A stretch of DNA of 64,000 nt from Cetobacterium ceti (GTDB lineage Bacteria; Fusobacteriota; Fusobacteriia; Fusobacteriales; Fusobacteriaceae), in the NCBI RefSeq assembly GCF_900167275.1, contig NZ_FUWX01000007.1, forward strand, positions 105,234 to 169,233, given 5' to 3'. Position numbers and translations under genes: made by a program. The notes beneath the pieces were generated by a model. It ran no database searches and was not told the origin of the DNA. It saw only the letters and a list, made by a program, of their open reading frames with translations. Below, in pieces: positions 36,118 through 44,950 of this stretch (the stretch's first letter is position 1; each line of letters starts with the position of its first letter).

Positions 36118-36143
36118 GGTGAGTATAATAACTCGCCTTTTTT
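36118..36143 (+). terminator. Intrinsic terminator of the peptide mRNA
   Basis: GGTGAGT (36118-36124), loop ATAATA, ACTCGCC (36131-36137) with one G-U pair, then TTTTTT. A second hairpin (AGTGAAG with CTTCGCT, about 36092-36113) lies just upstream. It faces the end of the minus-strand regulator gene. Confidence 0.85.
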
Positions 36144-36147
36144 ATTT

Positions 36148-37545
36148 TTAAACTTTTTCTAATAGAGCCTCTAGGGATCCTTCAATATTGAAAATATCTA
36201 TTAGAATACTTTTTCTTCCTGTGATAATGGACACATCAGAAATAATAATATCAAAATTATGATTTTTATGACTTAAAAAATATACCCAAGGAACCACGGA
36301 TATATCCTCAATTTTATAATCTGTTCTTAGGGTATTCTCTATTCTTTTCAGAAAGTATCCACTTTGATATTTAAAAACTATGGCAATTTTCTTTTTCTCA
36401 ACCTTAGATTTTAAATATTTTAAATAATCAGGGTAGATAATTCCTGAAATATCTAAGAGGTCTTCTTGGTGAAGATGCCCATAAATTTTTTCGCATATTT
36501 GAGAAATTTTACTTAAAAGATTAAGTTTAGTTTTTTTTACAGGAAGGGTGAAATTTAAATTTTCAACTATATTTAAATTAACCTTAAAAAGCCCTGTCAT
36601 AATCTTAGTTCTTAAAAATTGAATAATATTTTGAGATAGGAAATCTCCACTTTTAAAAATTTCCATATGAACATTTTTTAAAAACTCTTCAAACTTTTCA
36701 ATTTCCCTTTGTTTATGAAATCCCATTAGGGTATTGTAAAGGGATAGGGCTATAAACTCACCCTCTATTTGTTTAAAATCCTCATGTAAATTACTTTCTA
36801 AAAATTCTAAAACTTCATTTTTAAATTCAATATAGTCACAGAAATCTATAGTTGAAAGTTCCTCTTTAAAAACTTCAAGGGAGTATCTATGGTTATTTAT
36901 TCCCTTTAAAACCATGAAAACTACAAAAATATAGTTAGAGGGATAAATATCATATTTTTCAAAAAGTTTTGAGTAAACAAAGAAAAGCTTATTTAAATTT
37001 ATATTTGAAAAGACAAAGGTTAAAAAATTATTTAAAACCTTTTTCAAGTTACTTTCTTCAAAGGAAAGTTTAGTTAATTTTTCAAATAAAATCTTTTGAA
37101 TATATTTTTCCTCTCCATTGACACCCATAAAGGGGTAATCAATAAGAACAGAGAGGTTATTCTCTTTTAAAAAGTTAGAAATGATTTTAAGGTCTGTACT
37201 AAGGGTGCTTTTAGATATATCTAAAATATCCTTTTCAATATTTAAATCTAAGGAATCTTTTAAAAGTATTTTTGCACAGAGGTAATCTCTTCGTTCCTCT
37301 GGAGTTAAAGAGGAGTATTTCTCTAAAAATTGATTTTTAATTTCTAAATCCATTGTATCTATGAAAAAGGTCTTTCCAACCTTATTTATTTTATTTAAAT
37401 TATCATCTTCAAGATAGTTATTAAGTATATTTATATATTGATAGACGGTTCTTTCCTTTAGGTTAAGAGCCTTTGTAATCTCTTCAAGGGTCATTTTATC
37501 CCTTTGAAGAAGTTCAAATAATTTTACAATATTGCTATTTAACAT
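36148..37545 (-). CDS. Mga/BglG-like HTH transcriptional regulator
   Basis: A 465-residue protein. Residues 1-60 form a winged HTH of the HTH_11/Mga type (MTLEEITKALNLKERTVYQYINILNNYL). A second HTH-like segment lies near residues 105-130 (DILDISKSTLSTDLKIISNFLKENN). The middle (about 170-370) is all-helical and resembles the PRD region of BglG/LicT/Mga proteins, and a C-terminal alpha/beta section (KIAIVFKYQSGYFLKRIENTL) looks like an EIIB-like domain. Such regulators respond to PTS phosphorylation or sugar signals. No PTS gene is nearby, so the target is unknown. It is divergent from the MipA/OmpV gene, which is a possible target. A minus-strand TATAAT lies at 37577-37572. Confidence 0.75.
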   Translation of the reverse strand: MLNSNIVKLFELLQRDKMTLEEITKALNLKERTVYQYINILNNYLEDDNLNKINKVGKTFFIDTMDLEIKNQFLEKYSSLTPEERRDYLCAKILLKDSLDLNIEKDILDISKSTLSTDLKIISNFLKENNLSVLIDYPFMGVNGEEKYIQKILFEKLTKLSFEESNLKKVLNNFLTFVFSNINLNKLFFVYSKLFEKYDIYPSNYIFVVFMVLKGINNHRYSLEVFKEELSTIDFCDYIEFKNEVLEFLESNLHEDFKQIEGEFIALSLYNTLMGFHKQREIEKFEEFLKNVHMEIFKSGDFLSQNIIQFLRTKIMTGLFKVNLNIVENLNFTLPVKKTKLNLLSKISQICEKIYGHLHQEDLLDISGIIYPDYLKYLKSKVEKKKIAIVFKYQSGYFLKRIENTLRTDYKIEDISVVPWVYFLSHKNHNFDIIISDVSIITGRKSILIDIFNIEGSLEALLEKV

Positions 37546-37648
37546 AAAATCCCCCGTTGTCTTTTTTTATAATTATACTACAAATTGTTACAAATTTATG
37601 CACAAAAAATTGCATCAAATAGGGTTTTTTGAATAAGAAAGTTTAATG

Positions 37649-37654
37649 TATAAT
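37649..37654 (+). promoter_or_regulatory. -10 box for the MipA/OmpV gene
   Basis: TATAAT preceded by TG, 40 bases before the ATG at 37694; the -35 is not convincing. It lies 3 bases downstream of an in-frame ATG at 37646, which shows that the upstream ATG cannot be the main start. Confidence 0.5.
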
Positions 37655-37693
37655 AAAACAGTTAACAAAAACTTTAGTTTGGGGGATGAAAAT

Positions 37694-38446
37694 ATGAAAA
37701 AAATATTAATTTTATTAGGTGCGTTAACTGTTTTAAGTACAACAGCCCTAGGAAATAAAACTGGAGTTGGATTAGGTGTAGGAGTTGCTAATAGTTTATA
37801 TAAGGGAATAGATAGCAAGGCTTACCCAATTCCACTATTTGACATAGAGTATGGGAATTTCTATGTTGCAGGAACAGATATAGGATATAAAATGTGGCAA
37901 AATGATATGTATACACTTTCCTTTTTTGCAAATCCTTTAGAGGGATATAGAGTAAAAGCTAGTGATATGGAAGAGGGATATAAGGATATAGAAGATAGAG
38001 ACCTTCAATTTATGGGTGGACTTCGTTTAGATGCAGATACTGGACTTATGGGGATAAAAACAGCAGTTGCATTATCAGGAGGACAACATGGAGCAAAGGG
38101 AAGATTAGGATTTTATAAACCTTACTCAGTGACAGAGAAATTTGTTATTGTTCCTGGAATTCACAGTATTTACTATTCTAAGGATTTTACAGACTATTAC
38201 TTTGGAGTTGATTCAAAGGAATTAGGTTCTAATAGAAAGGATAATTATAAACTTACATCGACATATTCACCAGACTCAGCTTATTCTGTGGGAATAAACA
38301 TAGTTGGAGAGTATAGATTTAGAGATAACCTAGCAATGTCATTCTTTGTAGGAGCTGAAAAGTTCTCTAAGGAAATAGGAGATTCTCCACTTGTTGATGA
38401 GGATTATATTATCATGGGAGGAACAGGAATAAAGTATTATTTCTAA
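37694..38446 (+). CDS. MipA/OmpV-family outer-membrane protein
   Basis: A 250-residue product with signal peptide MKKILILLGALTVLSTTALG. It matches the MipA/OmpV family in order: GVGLGVGVANSLYKG, the PIPLFDIEYGNFYV strand pair, LQFMGGLRLDADTGLMGIKTAVALSGGQHGAKG, FVIVPGIHSIYYSKDFTDYYFGV and a terminal MGGTGIKYYF with the C-terminal Phe of outer-membrane barrels. Family members bind MltA and a murein synthase in E. coli or act as general barrels or porins; the role here is unknown. The upstream frame start at 37646 is rejected because it precedes the -10 box; GGGGGATG provides the Shine-Dalgarno for 37694. Confidence 0.82.
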   Translation: MKKILILLGALTVLSTTALGNKTGVGLGVGVANSLYKGIDSKAYPIPLFDIEYGNFYVAGTDIGYKMWQNDMYTLSFFANPLEGYRVKASDMEEGYKDIEDRDLQFMGGLRLDADTGLMGIKTAVALSGGQHGAKGRLGFYKPYSVTEKFVIVPGIHSIYYSKDFTDYYFGVDSKELGSNRKDNYKLTSTYSPDSAYSVGINIVGEYRFRDNLAMSFFVGAEKFSKEIGDSPLVDEDYIIMGGTGIKYYF

Positions 38447-38451
38447 AAGTT

Positions 38452-38485
38452 TTAGCCACGGTTATTGACCTGTGGCTTTTTTTTT
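38452..38485 (+). terminator. Intrinsic terminator after MipA/OmpV gene
   Basis: AGCCAC (38454-38459) pairs with GTGGCT (38472-38477), with a GG/CC inner extension, followed by an unbroken T-tract to 38485. It separates this gene from the polysaccharide locus. Confidence 0.88.
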
Positions 38486-38542
38486 AAAAGAATTTAGATA
38501 AAATCCTGTAAATACTTAAAAAGTTTTTACGGGAGGTAAACT

Positions 38543-39628
38543 ATGAAGGTTGTTTTAATAATGGCAGGAGGTAGTGGAGAGAGGTTTTGGCCTCTTTCAA
38601 CTAGGGAGAAACCCAAGCAATTGTTAAAAATATTTTCAGAAAAAAGTATGATAAGGGAAACTGTGGATAGGGTACTACCCATAGTTCCTAAGGAAAATAT
38701 TTTCATAAGCACAAATATATTACAATGGGAGGGTATCCATAGGGAGTTAGAAGAAATTCCTGTGGATAATATAATTATAGAACCCATGGGGAGGGACACC
38801 GCCTCAGCCATAGGGTACGGAGCAATAGTTATAGATGAAAGGTTTAAGGGGTGTAGTATAGAGCTAATAGTTTTACCAGCTGATCACATGATAAAAAAAG
38901 AAGCAAGTTTTAGGGAAGTATTGTTAAAGGGATGCCAAGAGGCAAAGGAAAATAGTGTTATAGTTACTTTGGGAATTAAACCTACTAGACCAGAAACTGG
39001 CTATGGGTATATTGAAGTGAAAAAAGTGAAAGATAGGGAAGAATTAAAAGAGGGGAATATATATAGGGTAAAAAGGTTTAGGGAAAAACCCAACCAAGAG
39101 GTTGCAGAAACTTATGTAAACTCTGGAAACTATCTGTGGAATTCAGGGATGTTTATTTTTTCCATGGAAACAATTTTTAAAAATTTTCAAGTTTTAATGG
39201 AGGACCATTGGGACATTTTAAAAGATTTAAGGGAAGTGGTAAAGGGGGAAGTTACTGGGGAGAAACTTTCTAATTTAGCAAAACCTTACTTTGAAAAATT
39301 TGAAAAAATATCCATAGATTATGGAATAATGGAACAATCTAAAAATATAAGGGTGATACCCTGTGATATTGGTTGGAGTGACCTTGGAAGTTACAATGCC
39401 TTTAGTGAAATATATACCCCAGATTCAAATGGAAATATAACCAAGGGGAGGGTTGTAGCCTTTGAATCTAAGGAAAATATAGTAATAGGTAGTGATTTTA
39501 CAATTTCTCTTTTGGGAGTAGATAACTTAGTTGTTGTGAAGGGGGAGAATAACAACATACTAATTGCTAAAAGAAGTAGGGTTCAAGATATAAAGAAACT
39601 TTTAGACTTATATAGGAGTATGCTATAA
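38543..39628 (+). CDS. manC: Mannose-1-phosphate guanylyltransferase
   Basis: A 361-residue nucleotidyltransferase making GDP-mannose from mannose-1-phosphate and GTP. The N-terminal nucleotide-binding loop MAGGSGERFWPLSTREKPKQLL is diagnostic, followed by IEPMGRDTASAIGYG, LPADHMI, and RPETGYGYIEV with KRFREKPN. YLWNSGMFIF and DIGWSDLGSYNAF are also family hallmarks. It is the short, single-domain form without the C-terminal phosphomannose isomerase domain. It opens the surface-polysaccharide locus, so mannose or a GDP-mannose-derived sugar is probably in the polymer; no GDP-mannose dehydratase gene is in the window. The start has a GGGAGGT Shine-Dalgarno. Confidence 0.92.
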   Translation: MKVVLIMAGGSGERFWPLSTREKPKQLLKIFSEKSMIRETVDRVLPIVPKENIFISTNILQWEGIHRELEEIPVDNIIIEPMGRDTASAIGYGAIVIDERFKGCSIELIVLPADHMIKKEASFREVLLKGCQEAKENSVIVTLGIKPTRPETGYGYIEVKKVKDREELKEGNIYRVKRFREKPNQEVAETYVNSGNYLWNSGMFIFSMETIFKNFQVLMEDHWDILKDLREVVKGEVTGEKLSNLAKPYFEKFEKISIDYGIMEQSKNIRVIPCDIGWSDLGSYNAFSEIYTPDSNGNITKGRVVAFESKENIVIGSDFTISLLGVDNLVVVKGENNNILIAKRSRVQDIKKLLDLYRSML

Positions 39629-39664
39629 TCATTCATAGGAAAAAGACTTTTTTAGGAGGCTAGG

Positions 39665-40231
39665 ATGAAGAGATTAATAGCAACTTTATTTATAATTCTA
39701 GGAGCAGGAGCCCTTGCCCAAGGAAATAGTATAGACAGGATAAAAGATGAGTTTAAAGGATATAAGGAAACTCAGAGGGGAGAGGTTCTTTATTTAGAAA
39801 ATAACGATGAGGGAACCATGGCTTTCATAGGAAATGGAAACTTTAAATTGGGGAATTTAAAGAACCTATTAAATGAGAAGGGGTTCTCTGAGGAAAAACC
39901 TGGATATTACAGAAATAGTGTAGGTCAAATAGGTTATTTAGGCGATGAAGATGGGGTTAAATACCTTTTATTATCAGAGGATGGCATAGGTCTTGCTGAT
40001 ATGAGGGAAAAAATGTACAATGCTTTTTTTAAAGAAGAAGAGAAAGCACCTTTAGAGGAGGAGGTACCTGTTCCCGTACCTGAAATTAAAAAAGAGAGAT
40101 ATCATACAGTTGTAAAGGGGGATACACTTTATAATATCAGTAAAAGGTTTGGATTAACTGTGGAGGAACTTCAAAAGTTAAATAACCTTAAAAATAACAA
40201 TATTAAGTTGGGACAGGTATTAAAATACTAA
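39665..40231 (+). CDS. Exported LysM-domain protein
   Basis: A 188-residue product. The signal peptide runs to about residue 19 (MKRLIATLFIILGAGALAQG), then comes a short alpha/beta region of unknown fold (residues 22-120), an acidic/proline linker (EEEVPVPVPE) and a C-terminal LysM domain (residues 146-188: YHTVVKGDTLYNISKRF, VEELQKLNNL, IKLGQVL). LysM binds peptidoglycan glycans, so the protein is probably a periplasmic wall-associated factor. It stands second in the polysaccharide locus, 36 bases after manC, with the AssT-like gene 13 bases downstream. It may tether or position export machinery; this is inferred from context. Confidence 0.8.
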   Translation: MKRLIATLFIILGAGALAQGNSIDRIKDEFKGYKETQRGEVLYLENNDEGTMAFIGNGNFKLGNLKNLLNEKGFSEEKPGYYRNSVGQIGYLGDEDGVKYLLLSEDGIGLADMREKMYNAFFKEEEKAPLEEEVPVPVPEIKKERYHTVVKGDTLYNISKRFGLTVEELQKLNNLKNNNIKLGQVLKY

Positions 40232-40244
40232 TAGAGGTGAAGTG

Positions 40245-41861
40245 ATGAGGGCTAAAAAGGAAAGAACATTGGTAATGGCTCTAGGAGGTATTTTACTGGC
40301 CTCTGGACTTTTAATATATTTTAAGGGAGATAAAATATATGAGAGTTTAAGGGGCGGTAAATACACTGGGACGATAACTAAAACCTTTGCAAGAAGGGAA
40401 CTAGAAAATAGAATAGATAGAAAAATAGAAAGTAAAAGTTTGGGAAGGTTAATAGAAAGCTTATCCTTGGAGAAATTGGATTTGGCCGATGAGATACTAC
40501 AGGACAAGGACCTAGTAAACTTTTTAAATGAGGGTCATCTGGAAATAGGTGGTAAAAAAATAAACTATGAGGAAGCGGTGGCCCAAGAAAAAATTAAAAA
40601 GGGATTACAGGATTTAGGAGTTTTATCTCCTGAGTTAAAGGGATACTTAGATAAAAAATATCCCACTAAGACCTATGTATCCATAGGAAAGAAAATTCAA
40701 ATTCCAGAGGCTATTAAAACAAGAGATAGACTTAGTAGACTTATCCCAGAGGAGAATTTAAAGAATTTAATTTTAGGATTAAATGATGGAAAAATAGAGA
40801 CTTTGAATAATATTTTTATTAAAAATCCAGAGGTTGTGAAGGCCTTGGAAACAAAGAAAATAGAGGATTATACCAATATAGAAAAGTTATATGAACTCTC
40901 TAAGAGCTTATATGAGATAGGGCAGTTAGACCCAAGAATAGCTCTGATATTAAATAATATTTTTCCAAACTTTGACTTTAGAAAGGCAGCCCTTTATGGA
41001 AACTTATACCTTTCAGATAATACCCTAGAGAAAAACTATATGGAGGAGTTTCAAAGGGGAGATTACACAATAAAACATCCCCTAGTAAAATTAAATCCCT
41101 ATGGGAGAACACCATTGACAGCCCTTGTTAAATTTAAAACAAAGGAGAAAAATCCAAAGGTCAAGGTGACTATTTTAGGTGAAAGGGGAATGGAGAATTA
41201 TTCCTATATTAGTGAGTATAGGGATATAGAGGGAGTTCCCATAGTAGGACTTTACAATAGAAGTAAAAATAGGGTTATTTTAGAGGTTTTAAATTCTAAA
41301 AATATACCTGTTGAAAGGGGAGAAGTATCAATAGATACAGGGTATTTAAGTGACCTTCTTCCTAGTATATATGTGGAGAAAAGAGTTTTGGGATTTACTC
41401 AGCCTGGAATGAATTTAGCAGTTTACAATGTGAAAAATGAGGGGATGCCCTTTATATTTGATAGCCAGGGAAATATTAGATATGTGTTAAACACAGGAAA
41501 TCCCATAAGAACTTTAACCTCTCTAGAGAGAAGTGAAAATGGAAACTGGGTAGTATCCAATGATGAGGATAATTTCATAATGGATATTACTGGGAAAATT
41601 CTAGGAAGAATGGGAAGAACAGAACCTGTGGAAAAACCTAAAAATAAAGAGATTCAATATTTAGTTAGAAACAATAATGTTTTAACTGTGGTTGGATTTA
41701 TAGATACACCACCTCACCCTTACTGTTTATTTTCAGAATTAGGACTGGATAGTAAAAAACCTCTTTTTAGAGCTAAGATATTTTATGATTACTATAAAAA
41801 AGAGGATAACAATATAGTTAAGGGAGAAAGACTTCCCCTATATCCTGGGAACAATAAATAG
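40245..41861 (+). CDS. Membrane-anchored protein with arylsulfotransferase (AssT) N-domain-like region
   Basis: A 538-residue protein. An N-terminal membrane segment (TLVMALGGILLASGLLIYF) is followed by about 230 residues of helical sequence of unknown family. From about residue 280, the sequence VKLNPYGRTPLTALVKFKT, VKVTILGERG and EGVPIVGLYNRSKNRVIL closely recall the Ig-like N domain of bacterial aryl-sulfate sulfotransferases. The catalytic six-bladed propeller of AssT is missing: only about one blade-like part (FIFDSQGNIRYVL, NGNWVVSNDEDNFIMDITGKILG) follows. It is therefore probably not an active sulfotransferase. GTG at 40242 is possible but too close to the Shine-Dalgarno. It is embedded in the polysaccharide operon between LysM and sugar transferase genes. 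Confidence 0.6.
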   Translation: MRAKKERTLVMALGGILLASGLLIYFKGDKIYESLRGGKYTGTITKTFARRELENRIDRKIESKSLGRLIESLSLEKLDLADEILQDKDLVNFLNEGHLEIGGKKINYEEAVAQEKIKKGLQDLGVLSPELKGYLDKKYPTKTYVSIGKKIQIPEAIKTRDRLSRLIPEENLKNLILGLNDGKIETLNNIFIKNPEVVKALETKKIEDYTNIEKLYELSKSLYEIGQLDPRIALILNNIFPNFDFRKAALYGNLYLSDNTLEKNYMEEFQRGDYTIKHPLVKLNPYGRTPLTALVKFKTKEKNPKVKVTILGERGMENYSYISEYRDIEGVPIVGLYNRSKNRVILEVLNSKNIPVERGEVSIDTGYLSDLLPSIYVEKRVLGFTQPGMNLAVYNVKNEGMPFIFDSQGNIRYVLNTGNPIRTLTSLERSENGNWVVSNDEDNFIMDITGKILGRMGRTEPVEKPKNKEIQYLVRNNNVLTVVGFIDTPPHPYCLFSELGLDSKKPLFRAKIFYDYYKKEDNNIVKGERLPLYPGNNK

Positions 41862-41869
41862 GAGGGAAA

Positions 41870-43102
41870 ATGAAGGAAATATTTTATATACTCTCCCTAG
41901 GAATTCTATTTCTAGGGGAGGTTTTTTTATTTAATTTGGAAGATGTGGGAATATGGGGGATACTAGCCTTTATATTCATAATGCTTGGAATGTATTTAAG
42001 TGATTCAATGGTGTTTAATGTTTCAAAATATACAAATAGAAACTATATTTTTATAAGTCTTTTGGACATGTTTTTCCTAGGTCTTTGGTATCTTATAACT
42101 TGGGAAATTGGAATAGTTCCACTATTTTTAATTTTCCTCGGAGCTCAGGTAATTTTAAGAACTCTTATAAATACTTTAGTTTATAGGGAAAAACCTGTAA
42201 CTATTTTAGGGGAGGGAATTTTAAGAGAGAATCTAGAAAAAAGCATAAGGGGAAGAGAGGGATATACCTATGTGGAATTTAATGGGGATATATCTACTTT
42301 AAAATCCTTTGTAAAGAAAAATTCCATTGGAATAGTTTTACTAGGGAAACTTAAAATGACCAATGAGGAAATTGAAAAAATCCTTCAACTTAAACTTTCA
42401 GGGGTGGAAGTTAGGGGATATTTAGACCATATGGTAGATTATGAGGAAAAAATAGATGTGGAATATATAGATGAGGAATGGCTTTTAAATGCCTATGGTT
42501 TTGAAATATTAAGAAGTAAACTACAAAATAAAATAAAGAGGATATTTGATTTTACCCTAGCTTTAGGAATGGGAATATGTGTAAGTCCTCTAATGGCAAT
42601 TTCAGCTTTAATTGTAAAGTTAGAAAGTCCTGGGGGAGTTATTTACTCCCAAGCTAGGGTTGGAGAAAATGGTAGGGAGTTTATGGTTCATAAGTTTAGG
42701 TCTATGAGGGCAGATGCTGAGAAAAATGGAGCCCAATGGGCCCAGGTAAATGACCCTAGAGTAACTAAGTTTGGAAATTTTATGAGAAAAACTAGAATAG
42801 ATGAACTGCCACAACTGTTAAATGTTTTAAAGGGAGAAATGAGCTTTATAGGTCCCCGTCCAGAAAGACAGGTATTTATAGATGAACTGGAAAAACAGAT
42901 ACCATATTATGGTCTTCGTCATATGGTAAAGCCTGGTCTTACAGGTTGGGCTCAGGTTATGTATCCCTATGGAGCCACAGTGGAAGATGCTAAAAATAAA
43001 CTAGAATATGACCTTTACTATATAAAGTGTTACAGCTTATATTTAGATATTATAATACTATTTAAAACCTTGAAAACTGTTGTTTTCGGAAGGGGTAGAT
43101 AA
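41870..43102 (+). CDS. Polyisoprenyl-phosphate hexose/HexNAc-1-phosphate transferase (initiating sugar transferase)
   Basis: A 410-residue membrane enzyme of the WbaP/CpsE type. The N-terminal 110 residues contain four or five hydrophobic helices, then a degenerate nucleotide-binding-like middle domain. The catalytic C-terminal half starts at RIFDFTLALGMGICVSPLM (membrane re-entrant helix), followed by SQARVGENGREFMVHKFRSM with the catalytic KFRSM, TRIDELPQLLNVLKGEMSFIGPRPE and VKPGLTGWAQV. It transfers the first sugar-1-phosphate onto undecaprenyl phosphate at the inner membrane, starting the repeat unit. The stop overlaps the start of the next glycosyltransferase by one base (TAATG), showing coupling. 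Confidence 0.92.
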   Translation: MKEIFYILSLGILFLGEVFLFNLEDVGIWGILAFIFIMLGMYLSDSMVFNVSKYTNRNYIFISLLDMFFLGLWYLITWEIGIVPLFLIFLGAQVILRTLINTLVYREKPVTILGEGILRENLEKSIRGREGYTYVEFNGDISTLKSFVKKNSIGIVLLGKLKMTNEEIEKILQLKLSGVEVRGYLDHMVDYEEKIDVEYIDEEWLLNAYGFEILRSKLQNKIKRIFDFTLALGMGICVSPLMAISALIVKLESPGGVIYSQARVGENGREFMVHKFRSMRADAEKNGAQWAQVNDPRVTKFGNFMRKTRIDELPQLLNVLKGEMSFIGPRPERQVFIDELEKQIPYYGLRHMVKPGLTGWAQVMYPYGATVEDAKNKLEYDLYYIKCYSLYLDIIILFKTLKTVVFGRGR

Positions 43103-43887
43103 TGTTTATAAGTGTTTTTACACCTACTTATAATAGAAGAGATACCTTAGAGCGATTATATGAATCTTTAAAGGAACAAACCTTTAAGGATTTTCAATGG
43201 GTGATTGTAGATGATGGGTCTACAGATGATACTAAAGAGTATTTAGAAAAAATAAAAGAGGAAAATATTTTAAATATAACCTATATTTCCAAGGAAAATG
43301 GTGGGAAAATGAGGGCTATAAATGAAGGAGTTGCTCTTAGTAAGGGGGAATTTTTCTTTATAGTAGATAGTGATGACTATTTAACTTTGGATGCTCTTGA
43401 AAAAATATATAAAAAGGGAAAAAACCTTCCAAGGGAACTTGGAGGGTTAGTTTTTAGGAAAATAAATATAAGTACTGGTAAAATTACAGGGAAAAGATTT
43501 AAGGAAGAGATAGTAAGTACTCCCCTAGATATTTTTTATAATTTAAAAATAGATGGAGATAAAAGCGAAGTAATAAGAACTTCTATTATGAGGGAGTTTC
43601 CCTTTGAAGTTTTTCAAGGGGAAAAATTTTTACCTGAGGGGTATATTTGGAATAGAATAGGAGAAAAATATAAACTTTTATATGTGGATGAGGGGATATA
43701 TTACTATGAGTACTTAGAAAGTGGATACACCAACTCCTTTAAAAAACTTATGAGAAATAATCCTAGGGGATTTAATATTTATTATAAATATATGTTAAAA
43801 CAGAGGATTCCCCTATTAAATAGGGTAAAATTTATAATAAGATATTTGGAAAGTTGTTTTTATATATTAAAAGGAGGGAAAAAATGA
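43102..43887 (+). CDS. Glycosyltransferase family 2
   Basis: A 261-residue GT-A fold glycosyltransferase. FTPTYNRRDTLERLYESL and WVIVDDGSTDDTKEYL form the nucleotide-sugar site, ISKENGGKMRAINEGV follows, and VDSDDY is the DxD metal motif near residue 94. The C-terminal third is helical and amphipathic, which fits peripheral attachment to the inner membrane. It adds a sugar during repeat-unit assembly on undecaprenyl diphosphate; donor and linkage cannot be told. It overlaps both neighbours by a few bases (upstream TAATG, downstream ATGA), so it is translated as part of the polysaccharide operon. Confidence 0.88.
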   Translation: MFISVFTPTYNRRDTLERLYESLKEQTFKDFQWVIVDDGSTDDTKEYLEKIKEENILNITYISKENGGKMRAINEGVALSKGEFFFIVDSDDYLTLDALEKIYKKGKNLPRELGGLVFRKINISTGKITGKRFKEEIVSTPLDIFYNLKIDGDKSEVIRTSIMREFPFEVFQGEKFLPEGYIWNRIGEKYKLLYVDEGIYYYEYLESGYTNSFKKLMRNNPRGFNIYYKYMLKQRIPLLNRVKFIIRYLESCFYILKGGKK

Positions 43888-44939
43888 AAATACTTCATGT
43901 GATAACCTCCCTAGAACTAGGTGGAGCTGAGAAATTACTTGTGGATTTACTACCAGAGCAAAAAAAGTTAGGGCATCAAGTGGATTTACTAGTCCTAGAT
44001 TTAAGTGGGGAGGTATTTTTAAGGAAATTAAAAAACCAAGATATTAAGGTAATAGGTACAAGTTTTAGTAATAGACGTAGTTTTAGAAATATATTTTATA
44101 TTAATAGGATTATTAAAAATGGAGATTATGATGTGGTCCACGCCCATTTAACCCATGGACAATATTGGACAAGTTTAAGTAGATACTTAGATTTTGGAAC
44201 GTCTAGAAGATATGTTACCACAGAACATAGCACTTCAAATAGAAGAAGAGGAAGTAAACTTCTTAAGTTAATAGATAAAATAATATATGGAAATTACGAT
44301 AGAATAGCATCTATTTCATCTCCTGTGGAGTTAGCCCTTTTAAAATGGCTAGGAAAACAGGCAAAGGGACGTTCCCAGGTTATAGAAAATGGAATTGATT
44401 TAAAAAGATATCCTAGAGAACAAAGGGAGAACTCCCTTAAAAGATTACTTATGTTAGCTAGATTTCATCCATCTAAGGACCATGGAACTTTAATTAGAGC
44501 CATGGATAAAATGAGAGATTACACTCTTACCTTAGCTGGAGATGGGGAGACCATGGAATATTTTAAAACCATGGTGAAGGATTTAGATTTGGAAAACAAT
44601 GTAACATTTCTAGGATTTACAAGGGATGTGGAAAAACTTTTAGAAAACCACGATATAGCCATTCAATCATCATTTTATGAAGGGTTTGGACTAGGAGCAC
44701 TGGAAGCTATGGCTTCAGGACTTCCTGTGGTAGGAAGTAATATACCAGGACTTAGGGATGTGGTAAATGAAGGGGGACTTTTATTTACTCCAGAATCCTC
44801 TGAAGATTTAATAGAGCAAATAAGAAAACTTGAAAATACAGAGCTTTATAGGGAAATGAGTAAAAGAGCCTTGGAAAATAGTGAAAGATTTTCCATAGAA
44901 AATACAGCTAAAAAATACATTGATTTTTACAATAGGTAG
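43884..44939 (+). CDS. Glycosyltransferase family 4
   Basis: A 351-residue GT-B enzyme. It begins MKILHVITSLELGGAEKLLVDLL, the classic N-terminal GT4 glycine-rich turn. The C-terminal domain has LMLARFHPSKDHGTLIRAM, LAGDGETMEYF, VTFLGFTRDV and the ExFGLGALEAMASGLPVV E-x7-E retaining motif. It probably adds a hexose in the polysaccharide repeat. The frame is open from 43854, but AGGAGGG lies just before ATG 43884, which gives the standard family N terminus and a four-base ATGA overlap with the previous gene. The next gene, for the EpsG-type polymerase, begins 11 bases after its stop. Confidence 0.9.
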   Translation: MKILHVITSLELGGAEKLLVDLLPEQKKLGHQVDLLVLDLSGEVFLRKLKNQDIKVIGTSFSNRRSFRNIFYINRIIKNGDYDVVHAHLTHGQYWTSLSRYLDFGTSRRYVTTEHSTSNRRRGSKLLKLIDKIIYGNYDRIASISSPVELALLKWLGKQAKGRSQVIENGIDLKRYPREQRENSLKRLLMLARFHPSKDHGTLIRAMDKMRDYTLTLAGDGETMEYFKTMVKDLDLENNVTFLGFTRDVEKLLENHDIAIQSSFYEGFGLGALEAMASGLPVVGSNIPGLRDVVNEGGLLFTPESSEDLIEQIRKLENTELYREMSKRALENSERFSIENTAKKYIDFYNR

Positions 44940-44950
44940 GGGGCTTTTTT

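Larger units (their letters stand above)
35799..36147 (+). other. 349-base non-ORF region holding a candidate type I toxin-antitoxin locus
   Basis: This gap is densely structured. In order it has a consensus promoter (35811-35839), a short RNA ending in a 15-bp stem terminator (35885-35930), an extended -10 promoter (35937-35945), a 20-codon hydrophobic ORF (36004-36066) bracketed by an 11-base inverted repeat (35953-35963 and 36078-36088), a hairpin at 36092-36113 and a terminator (36118-36143). Nearly every base is accounted for by two short transcription units. Confidence 0.6.
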
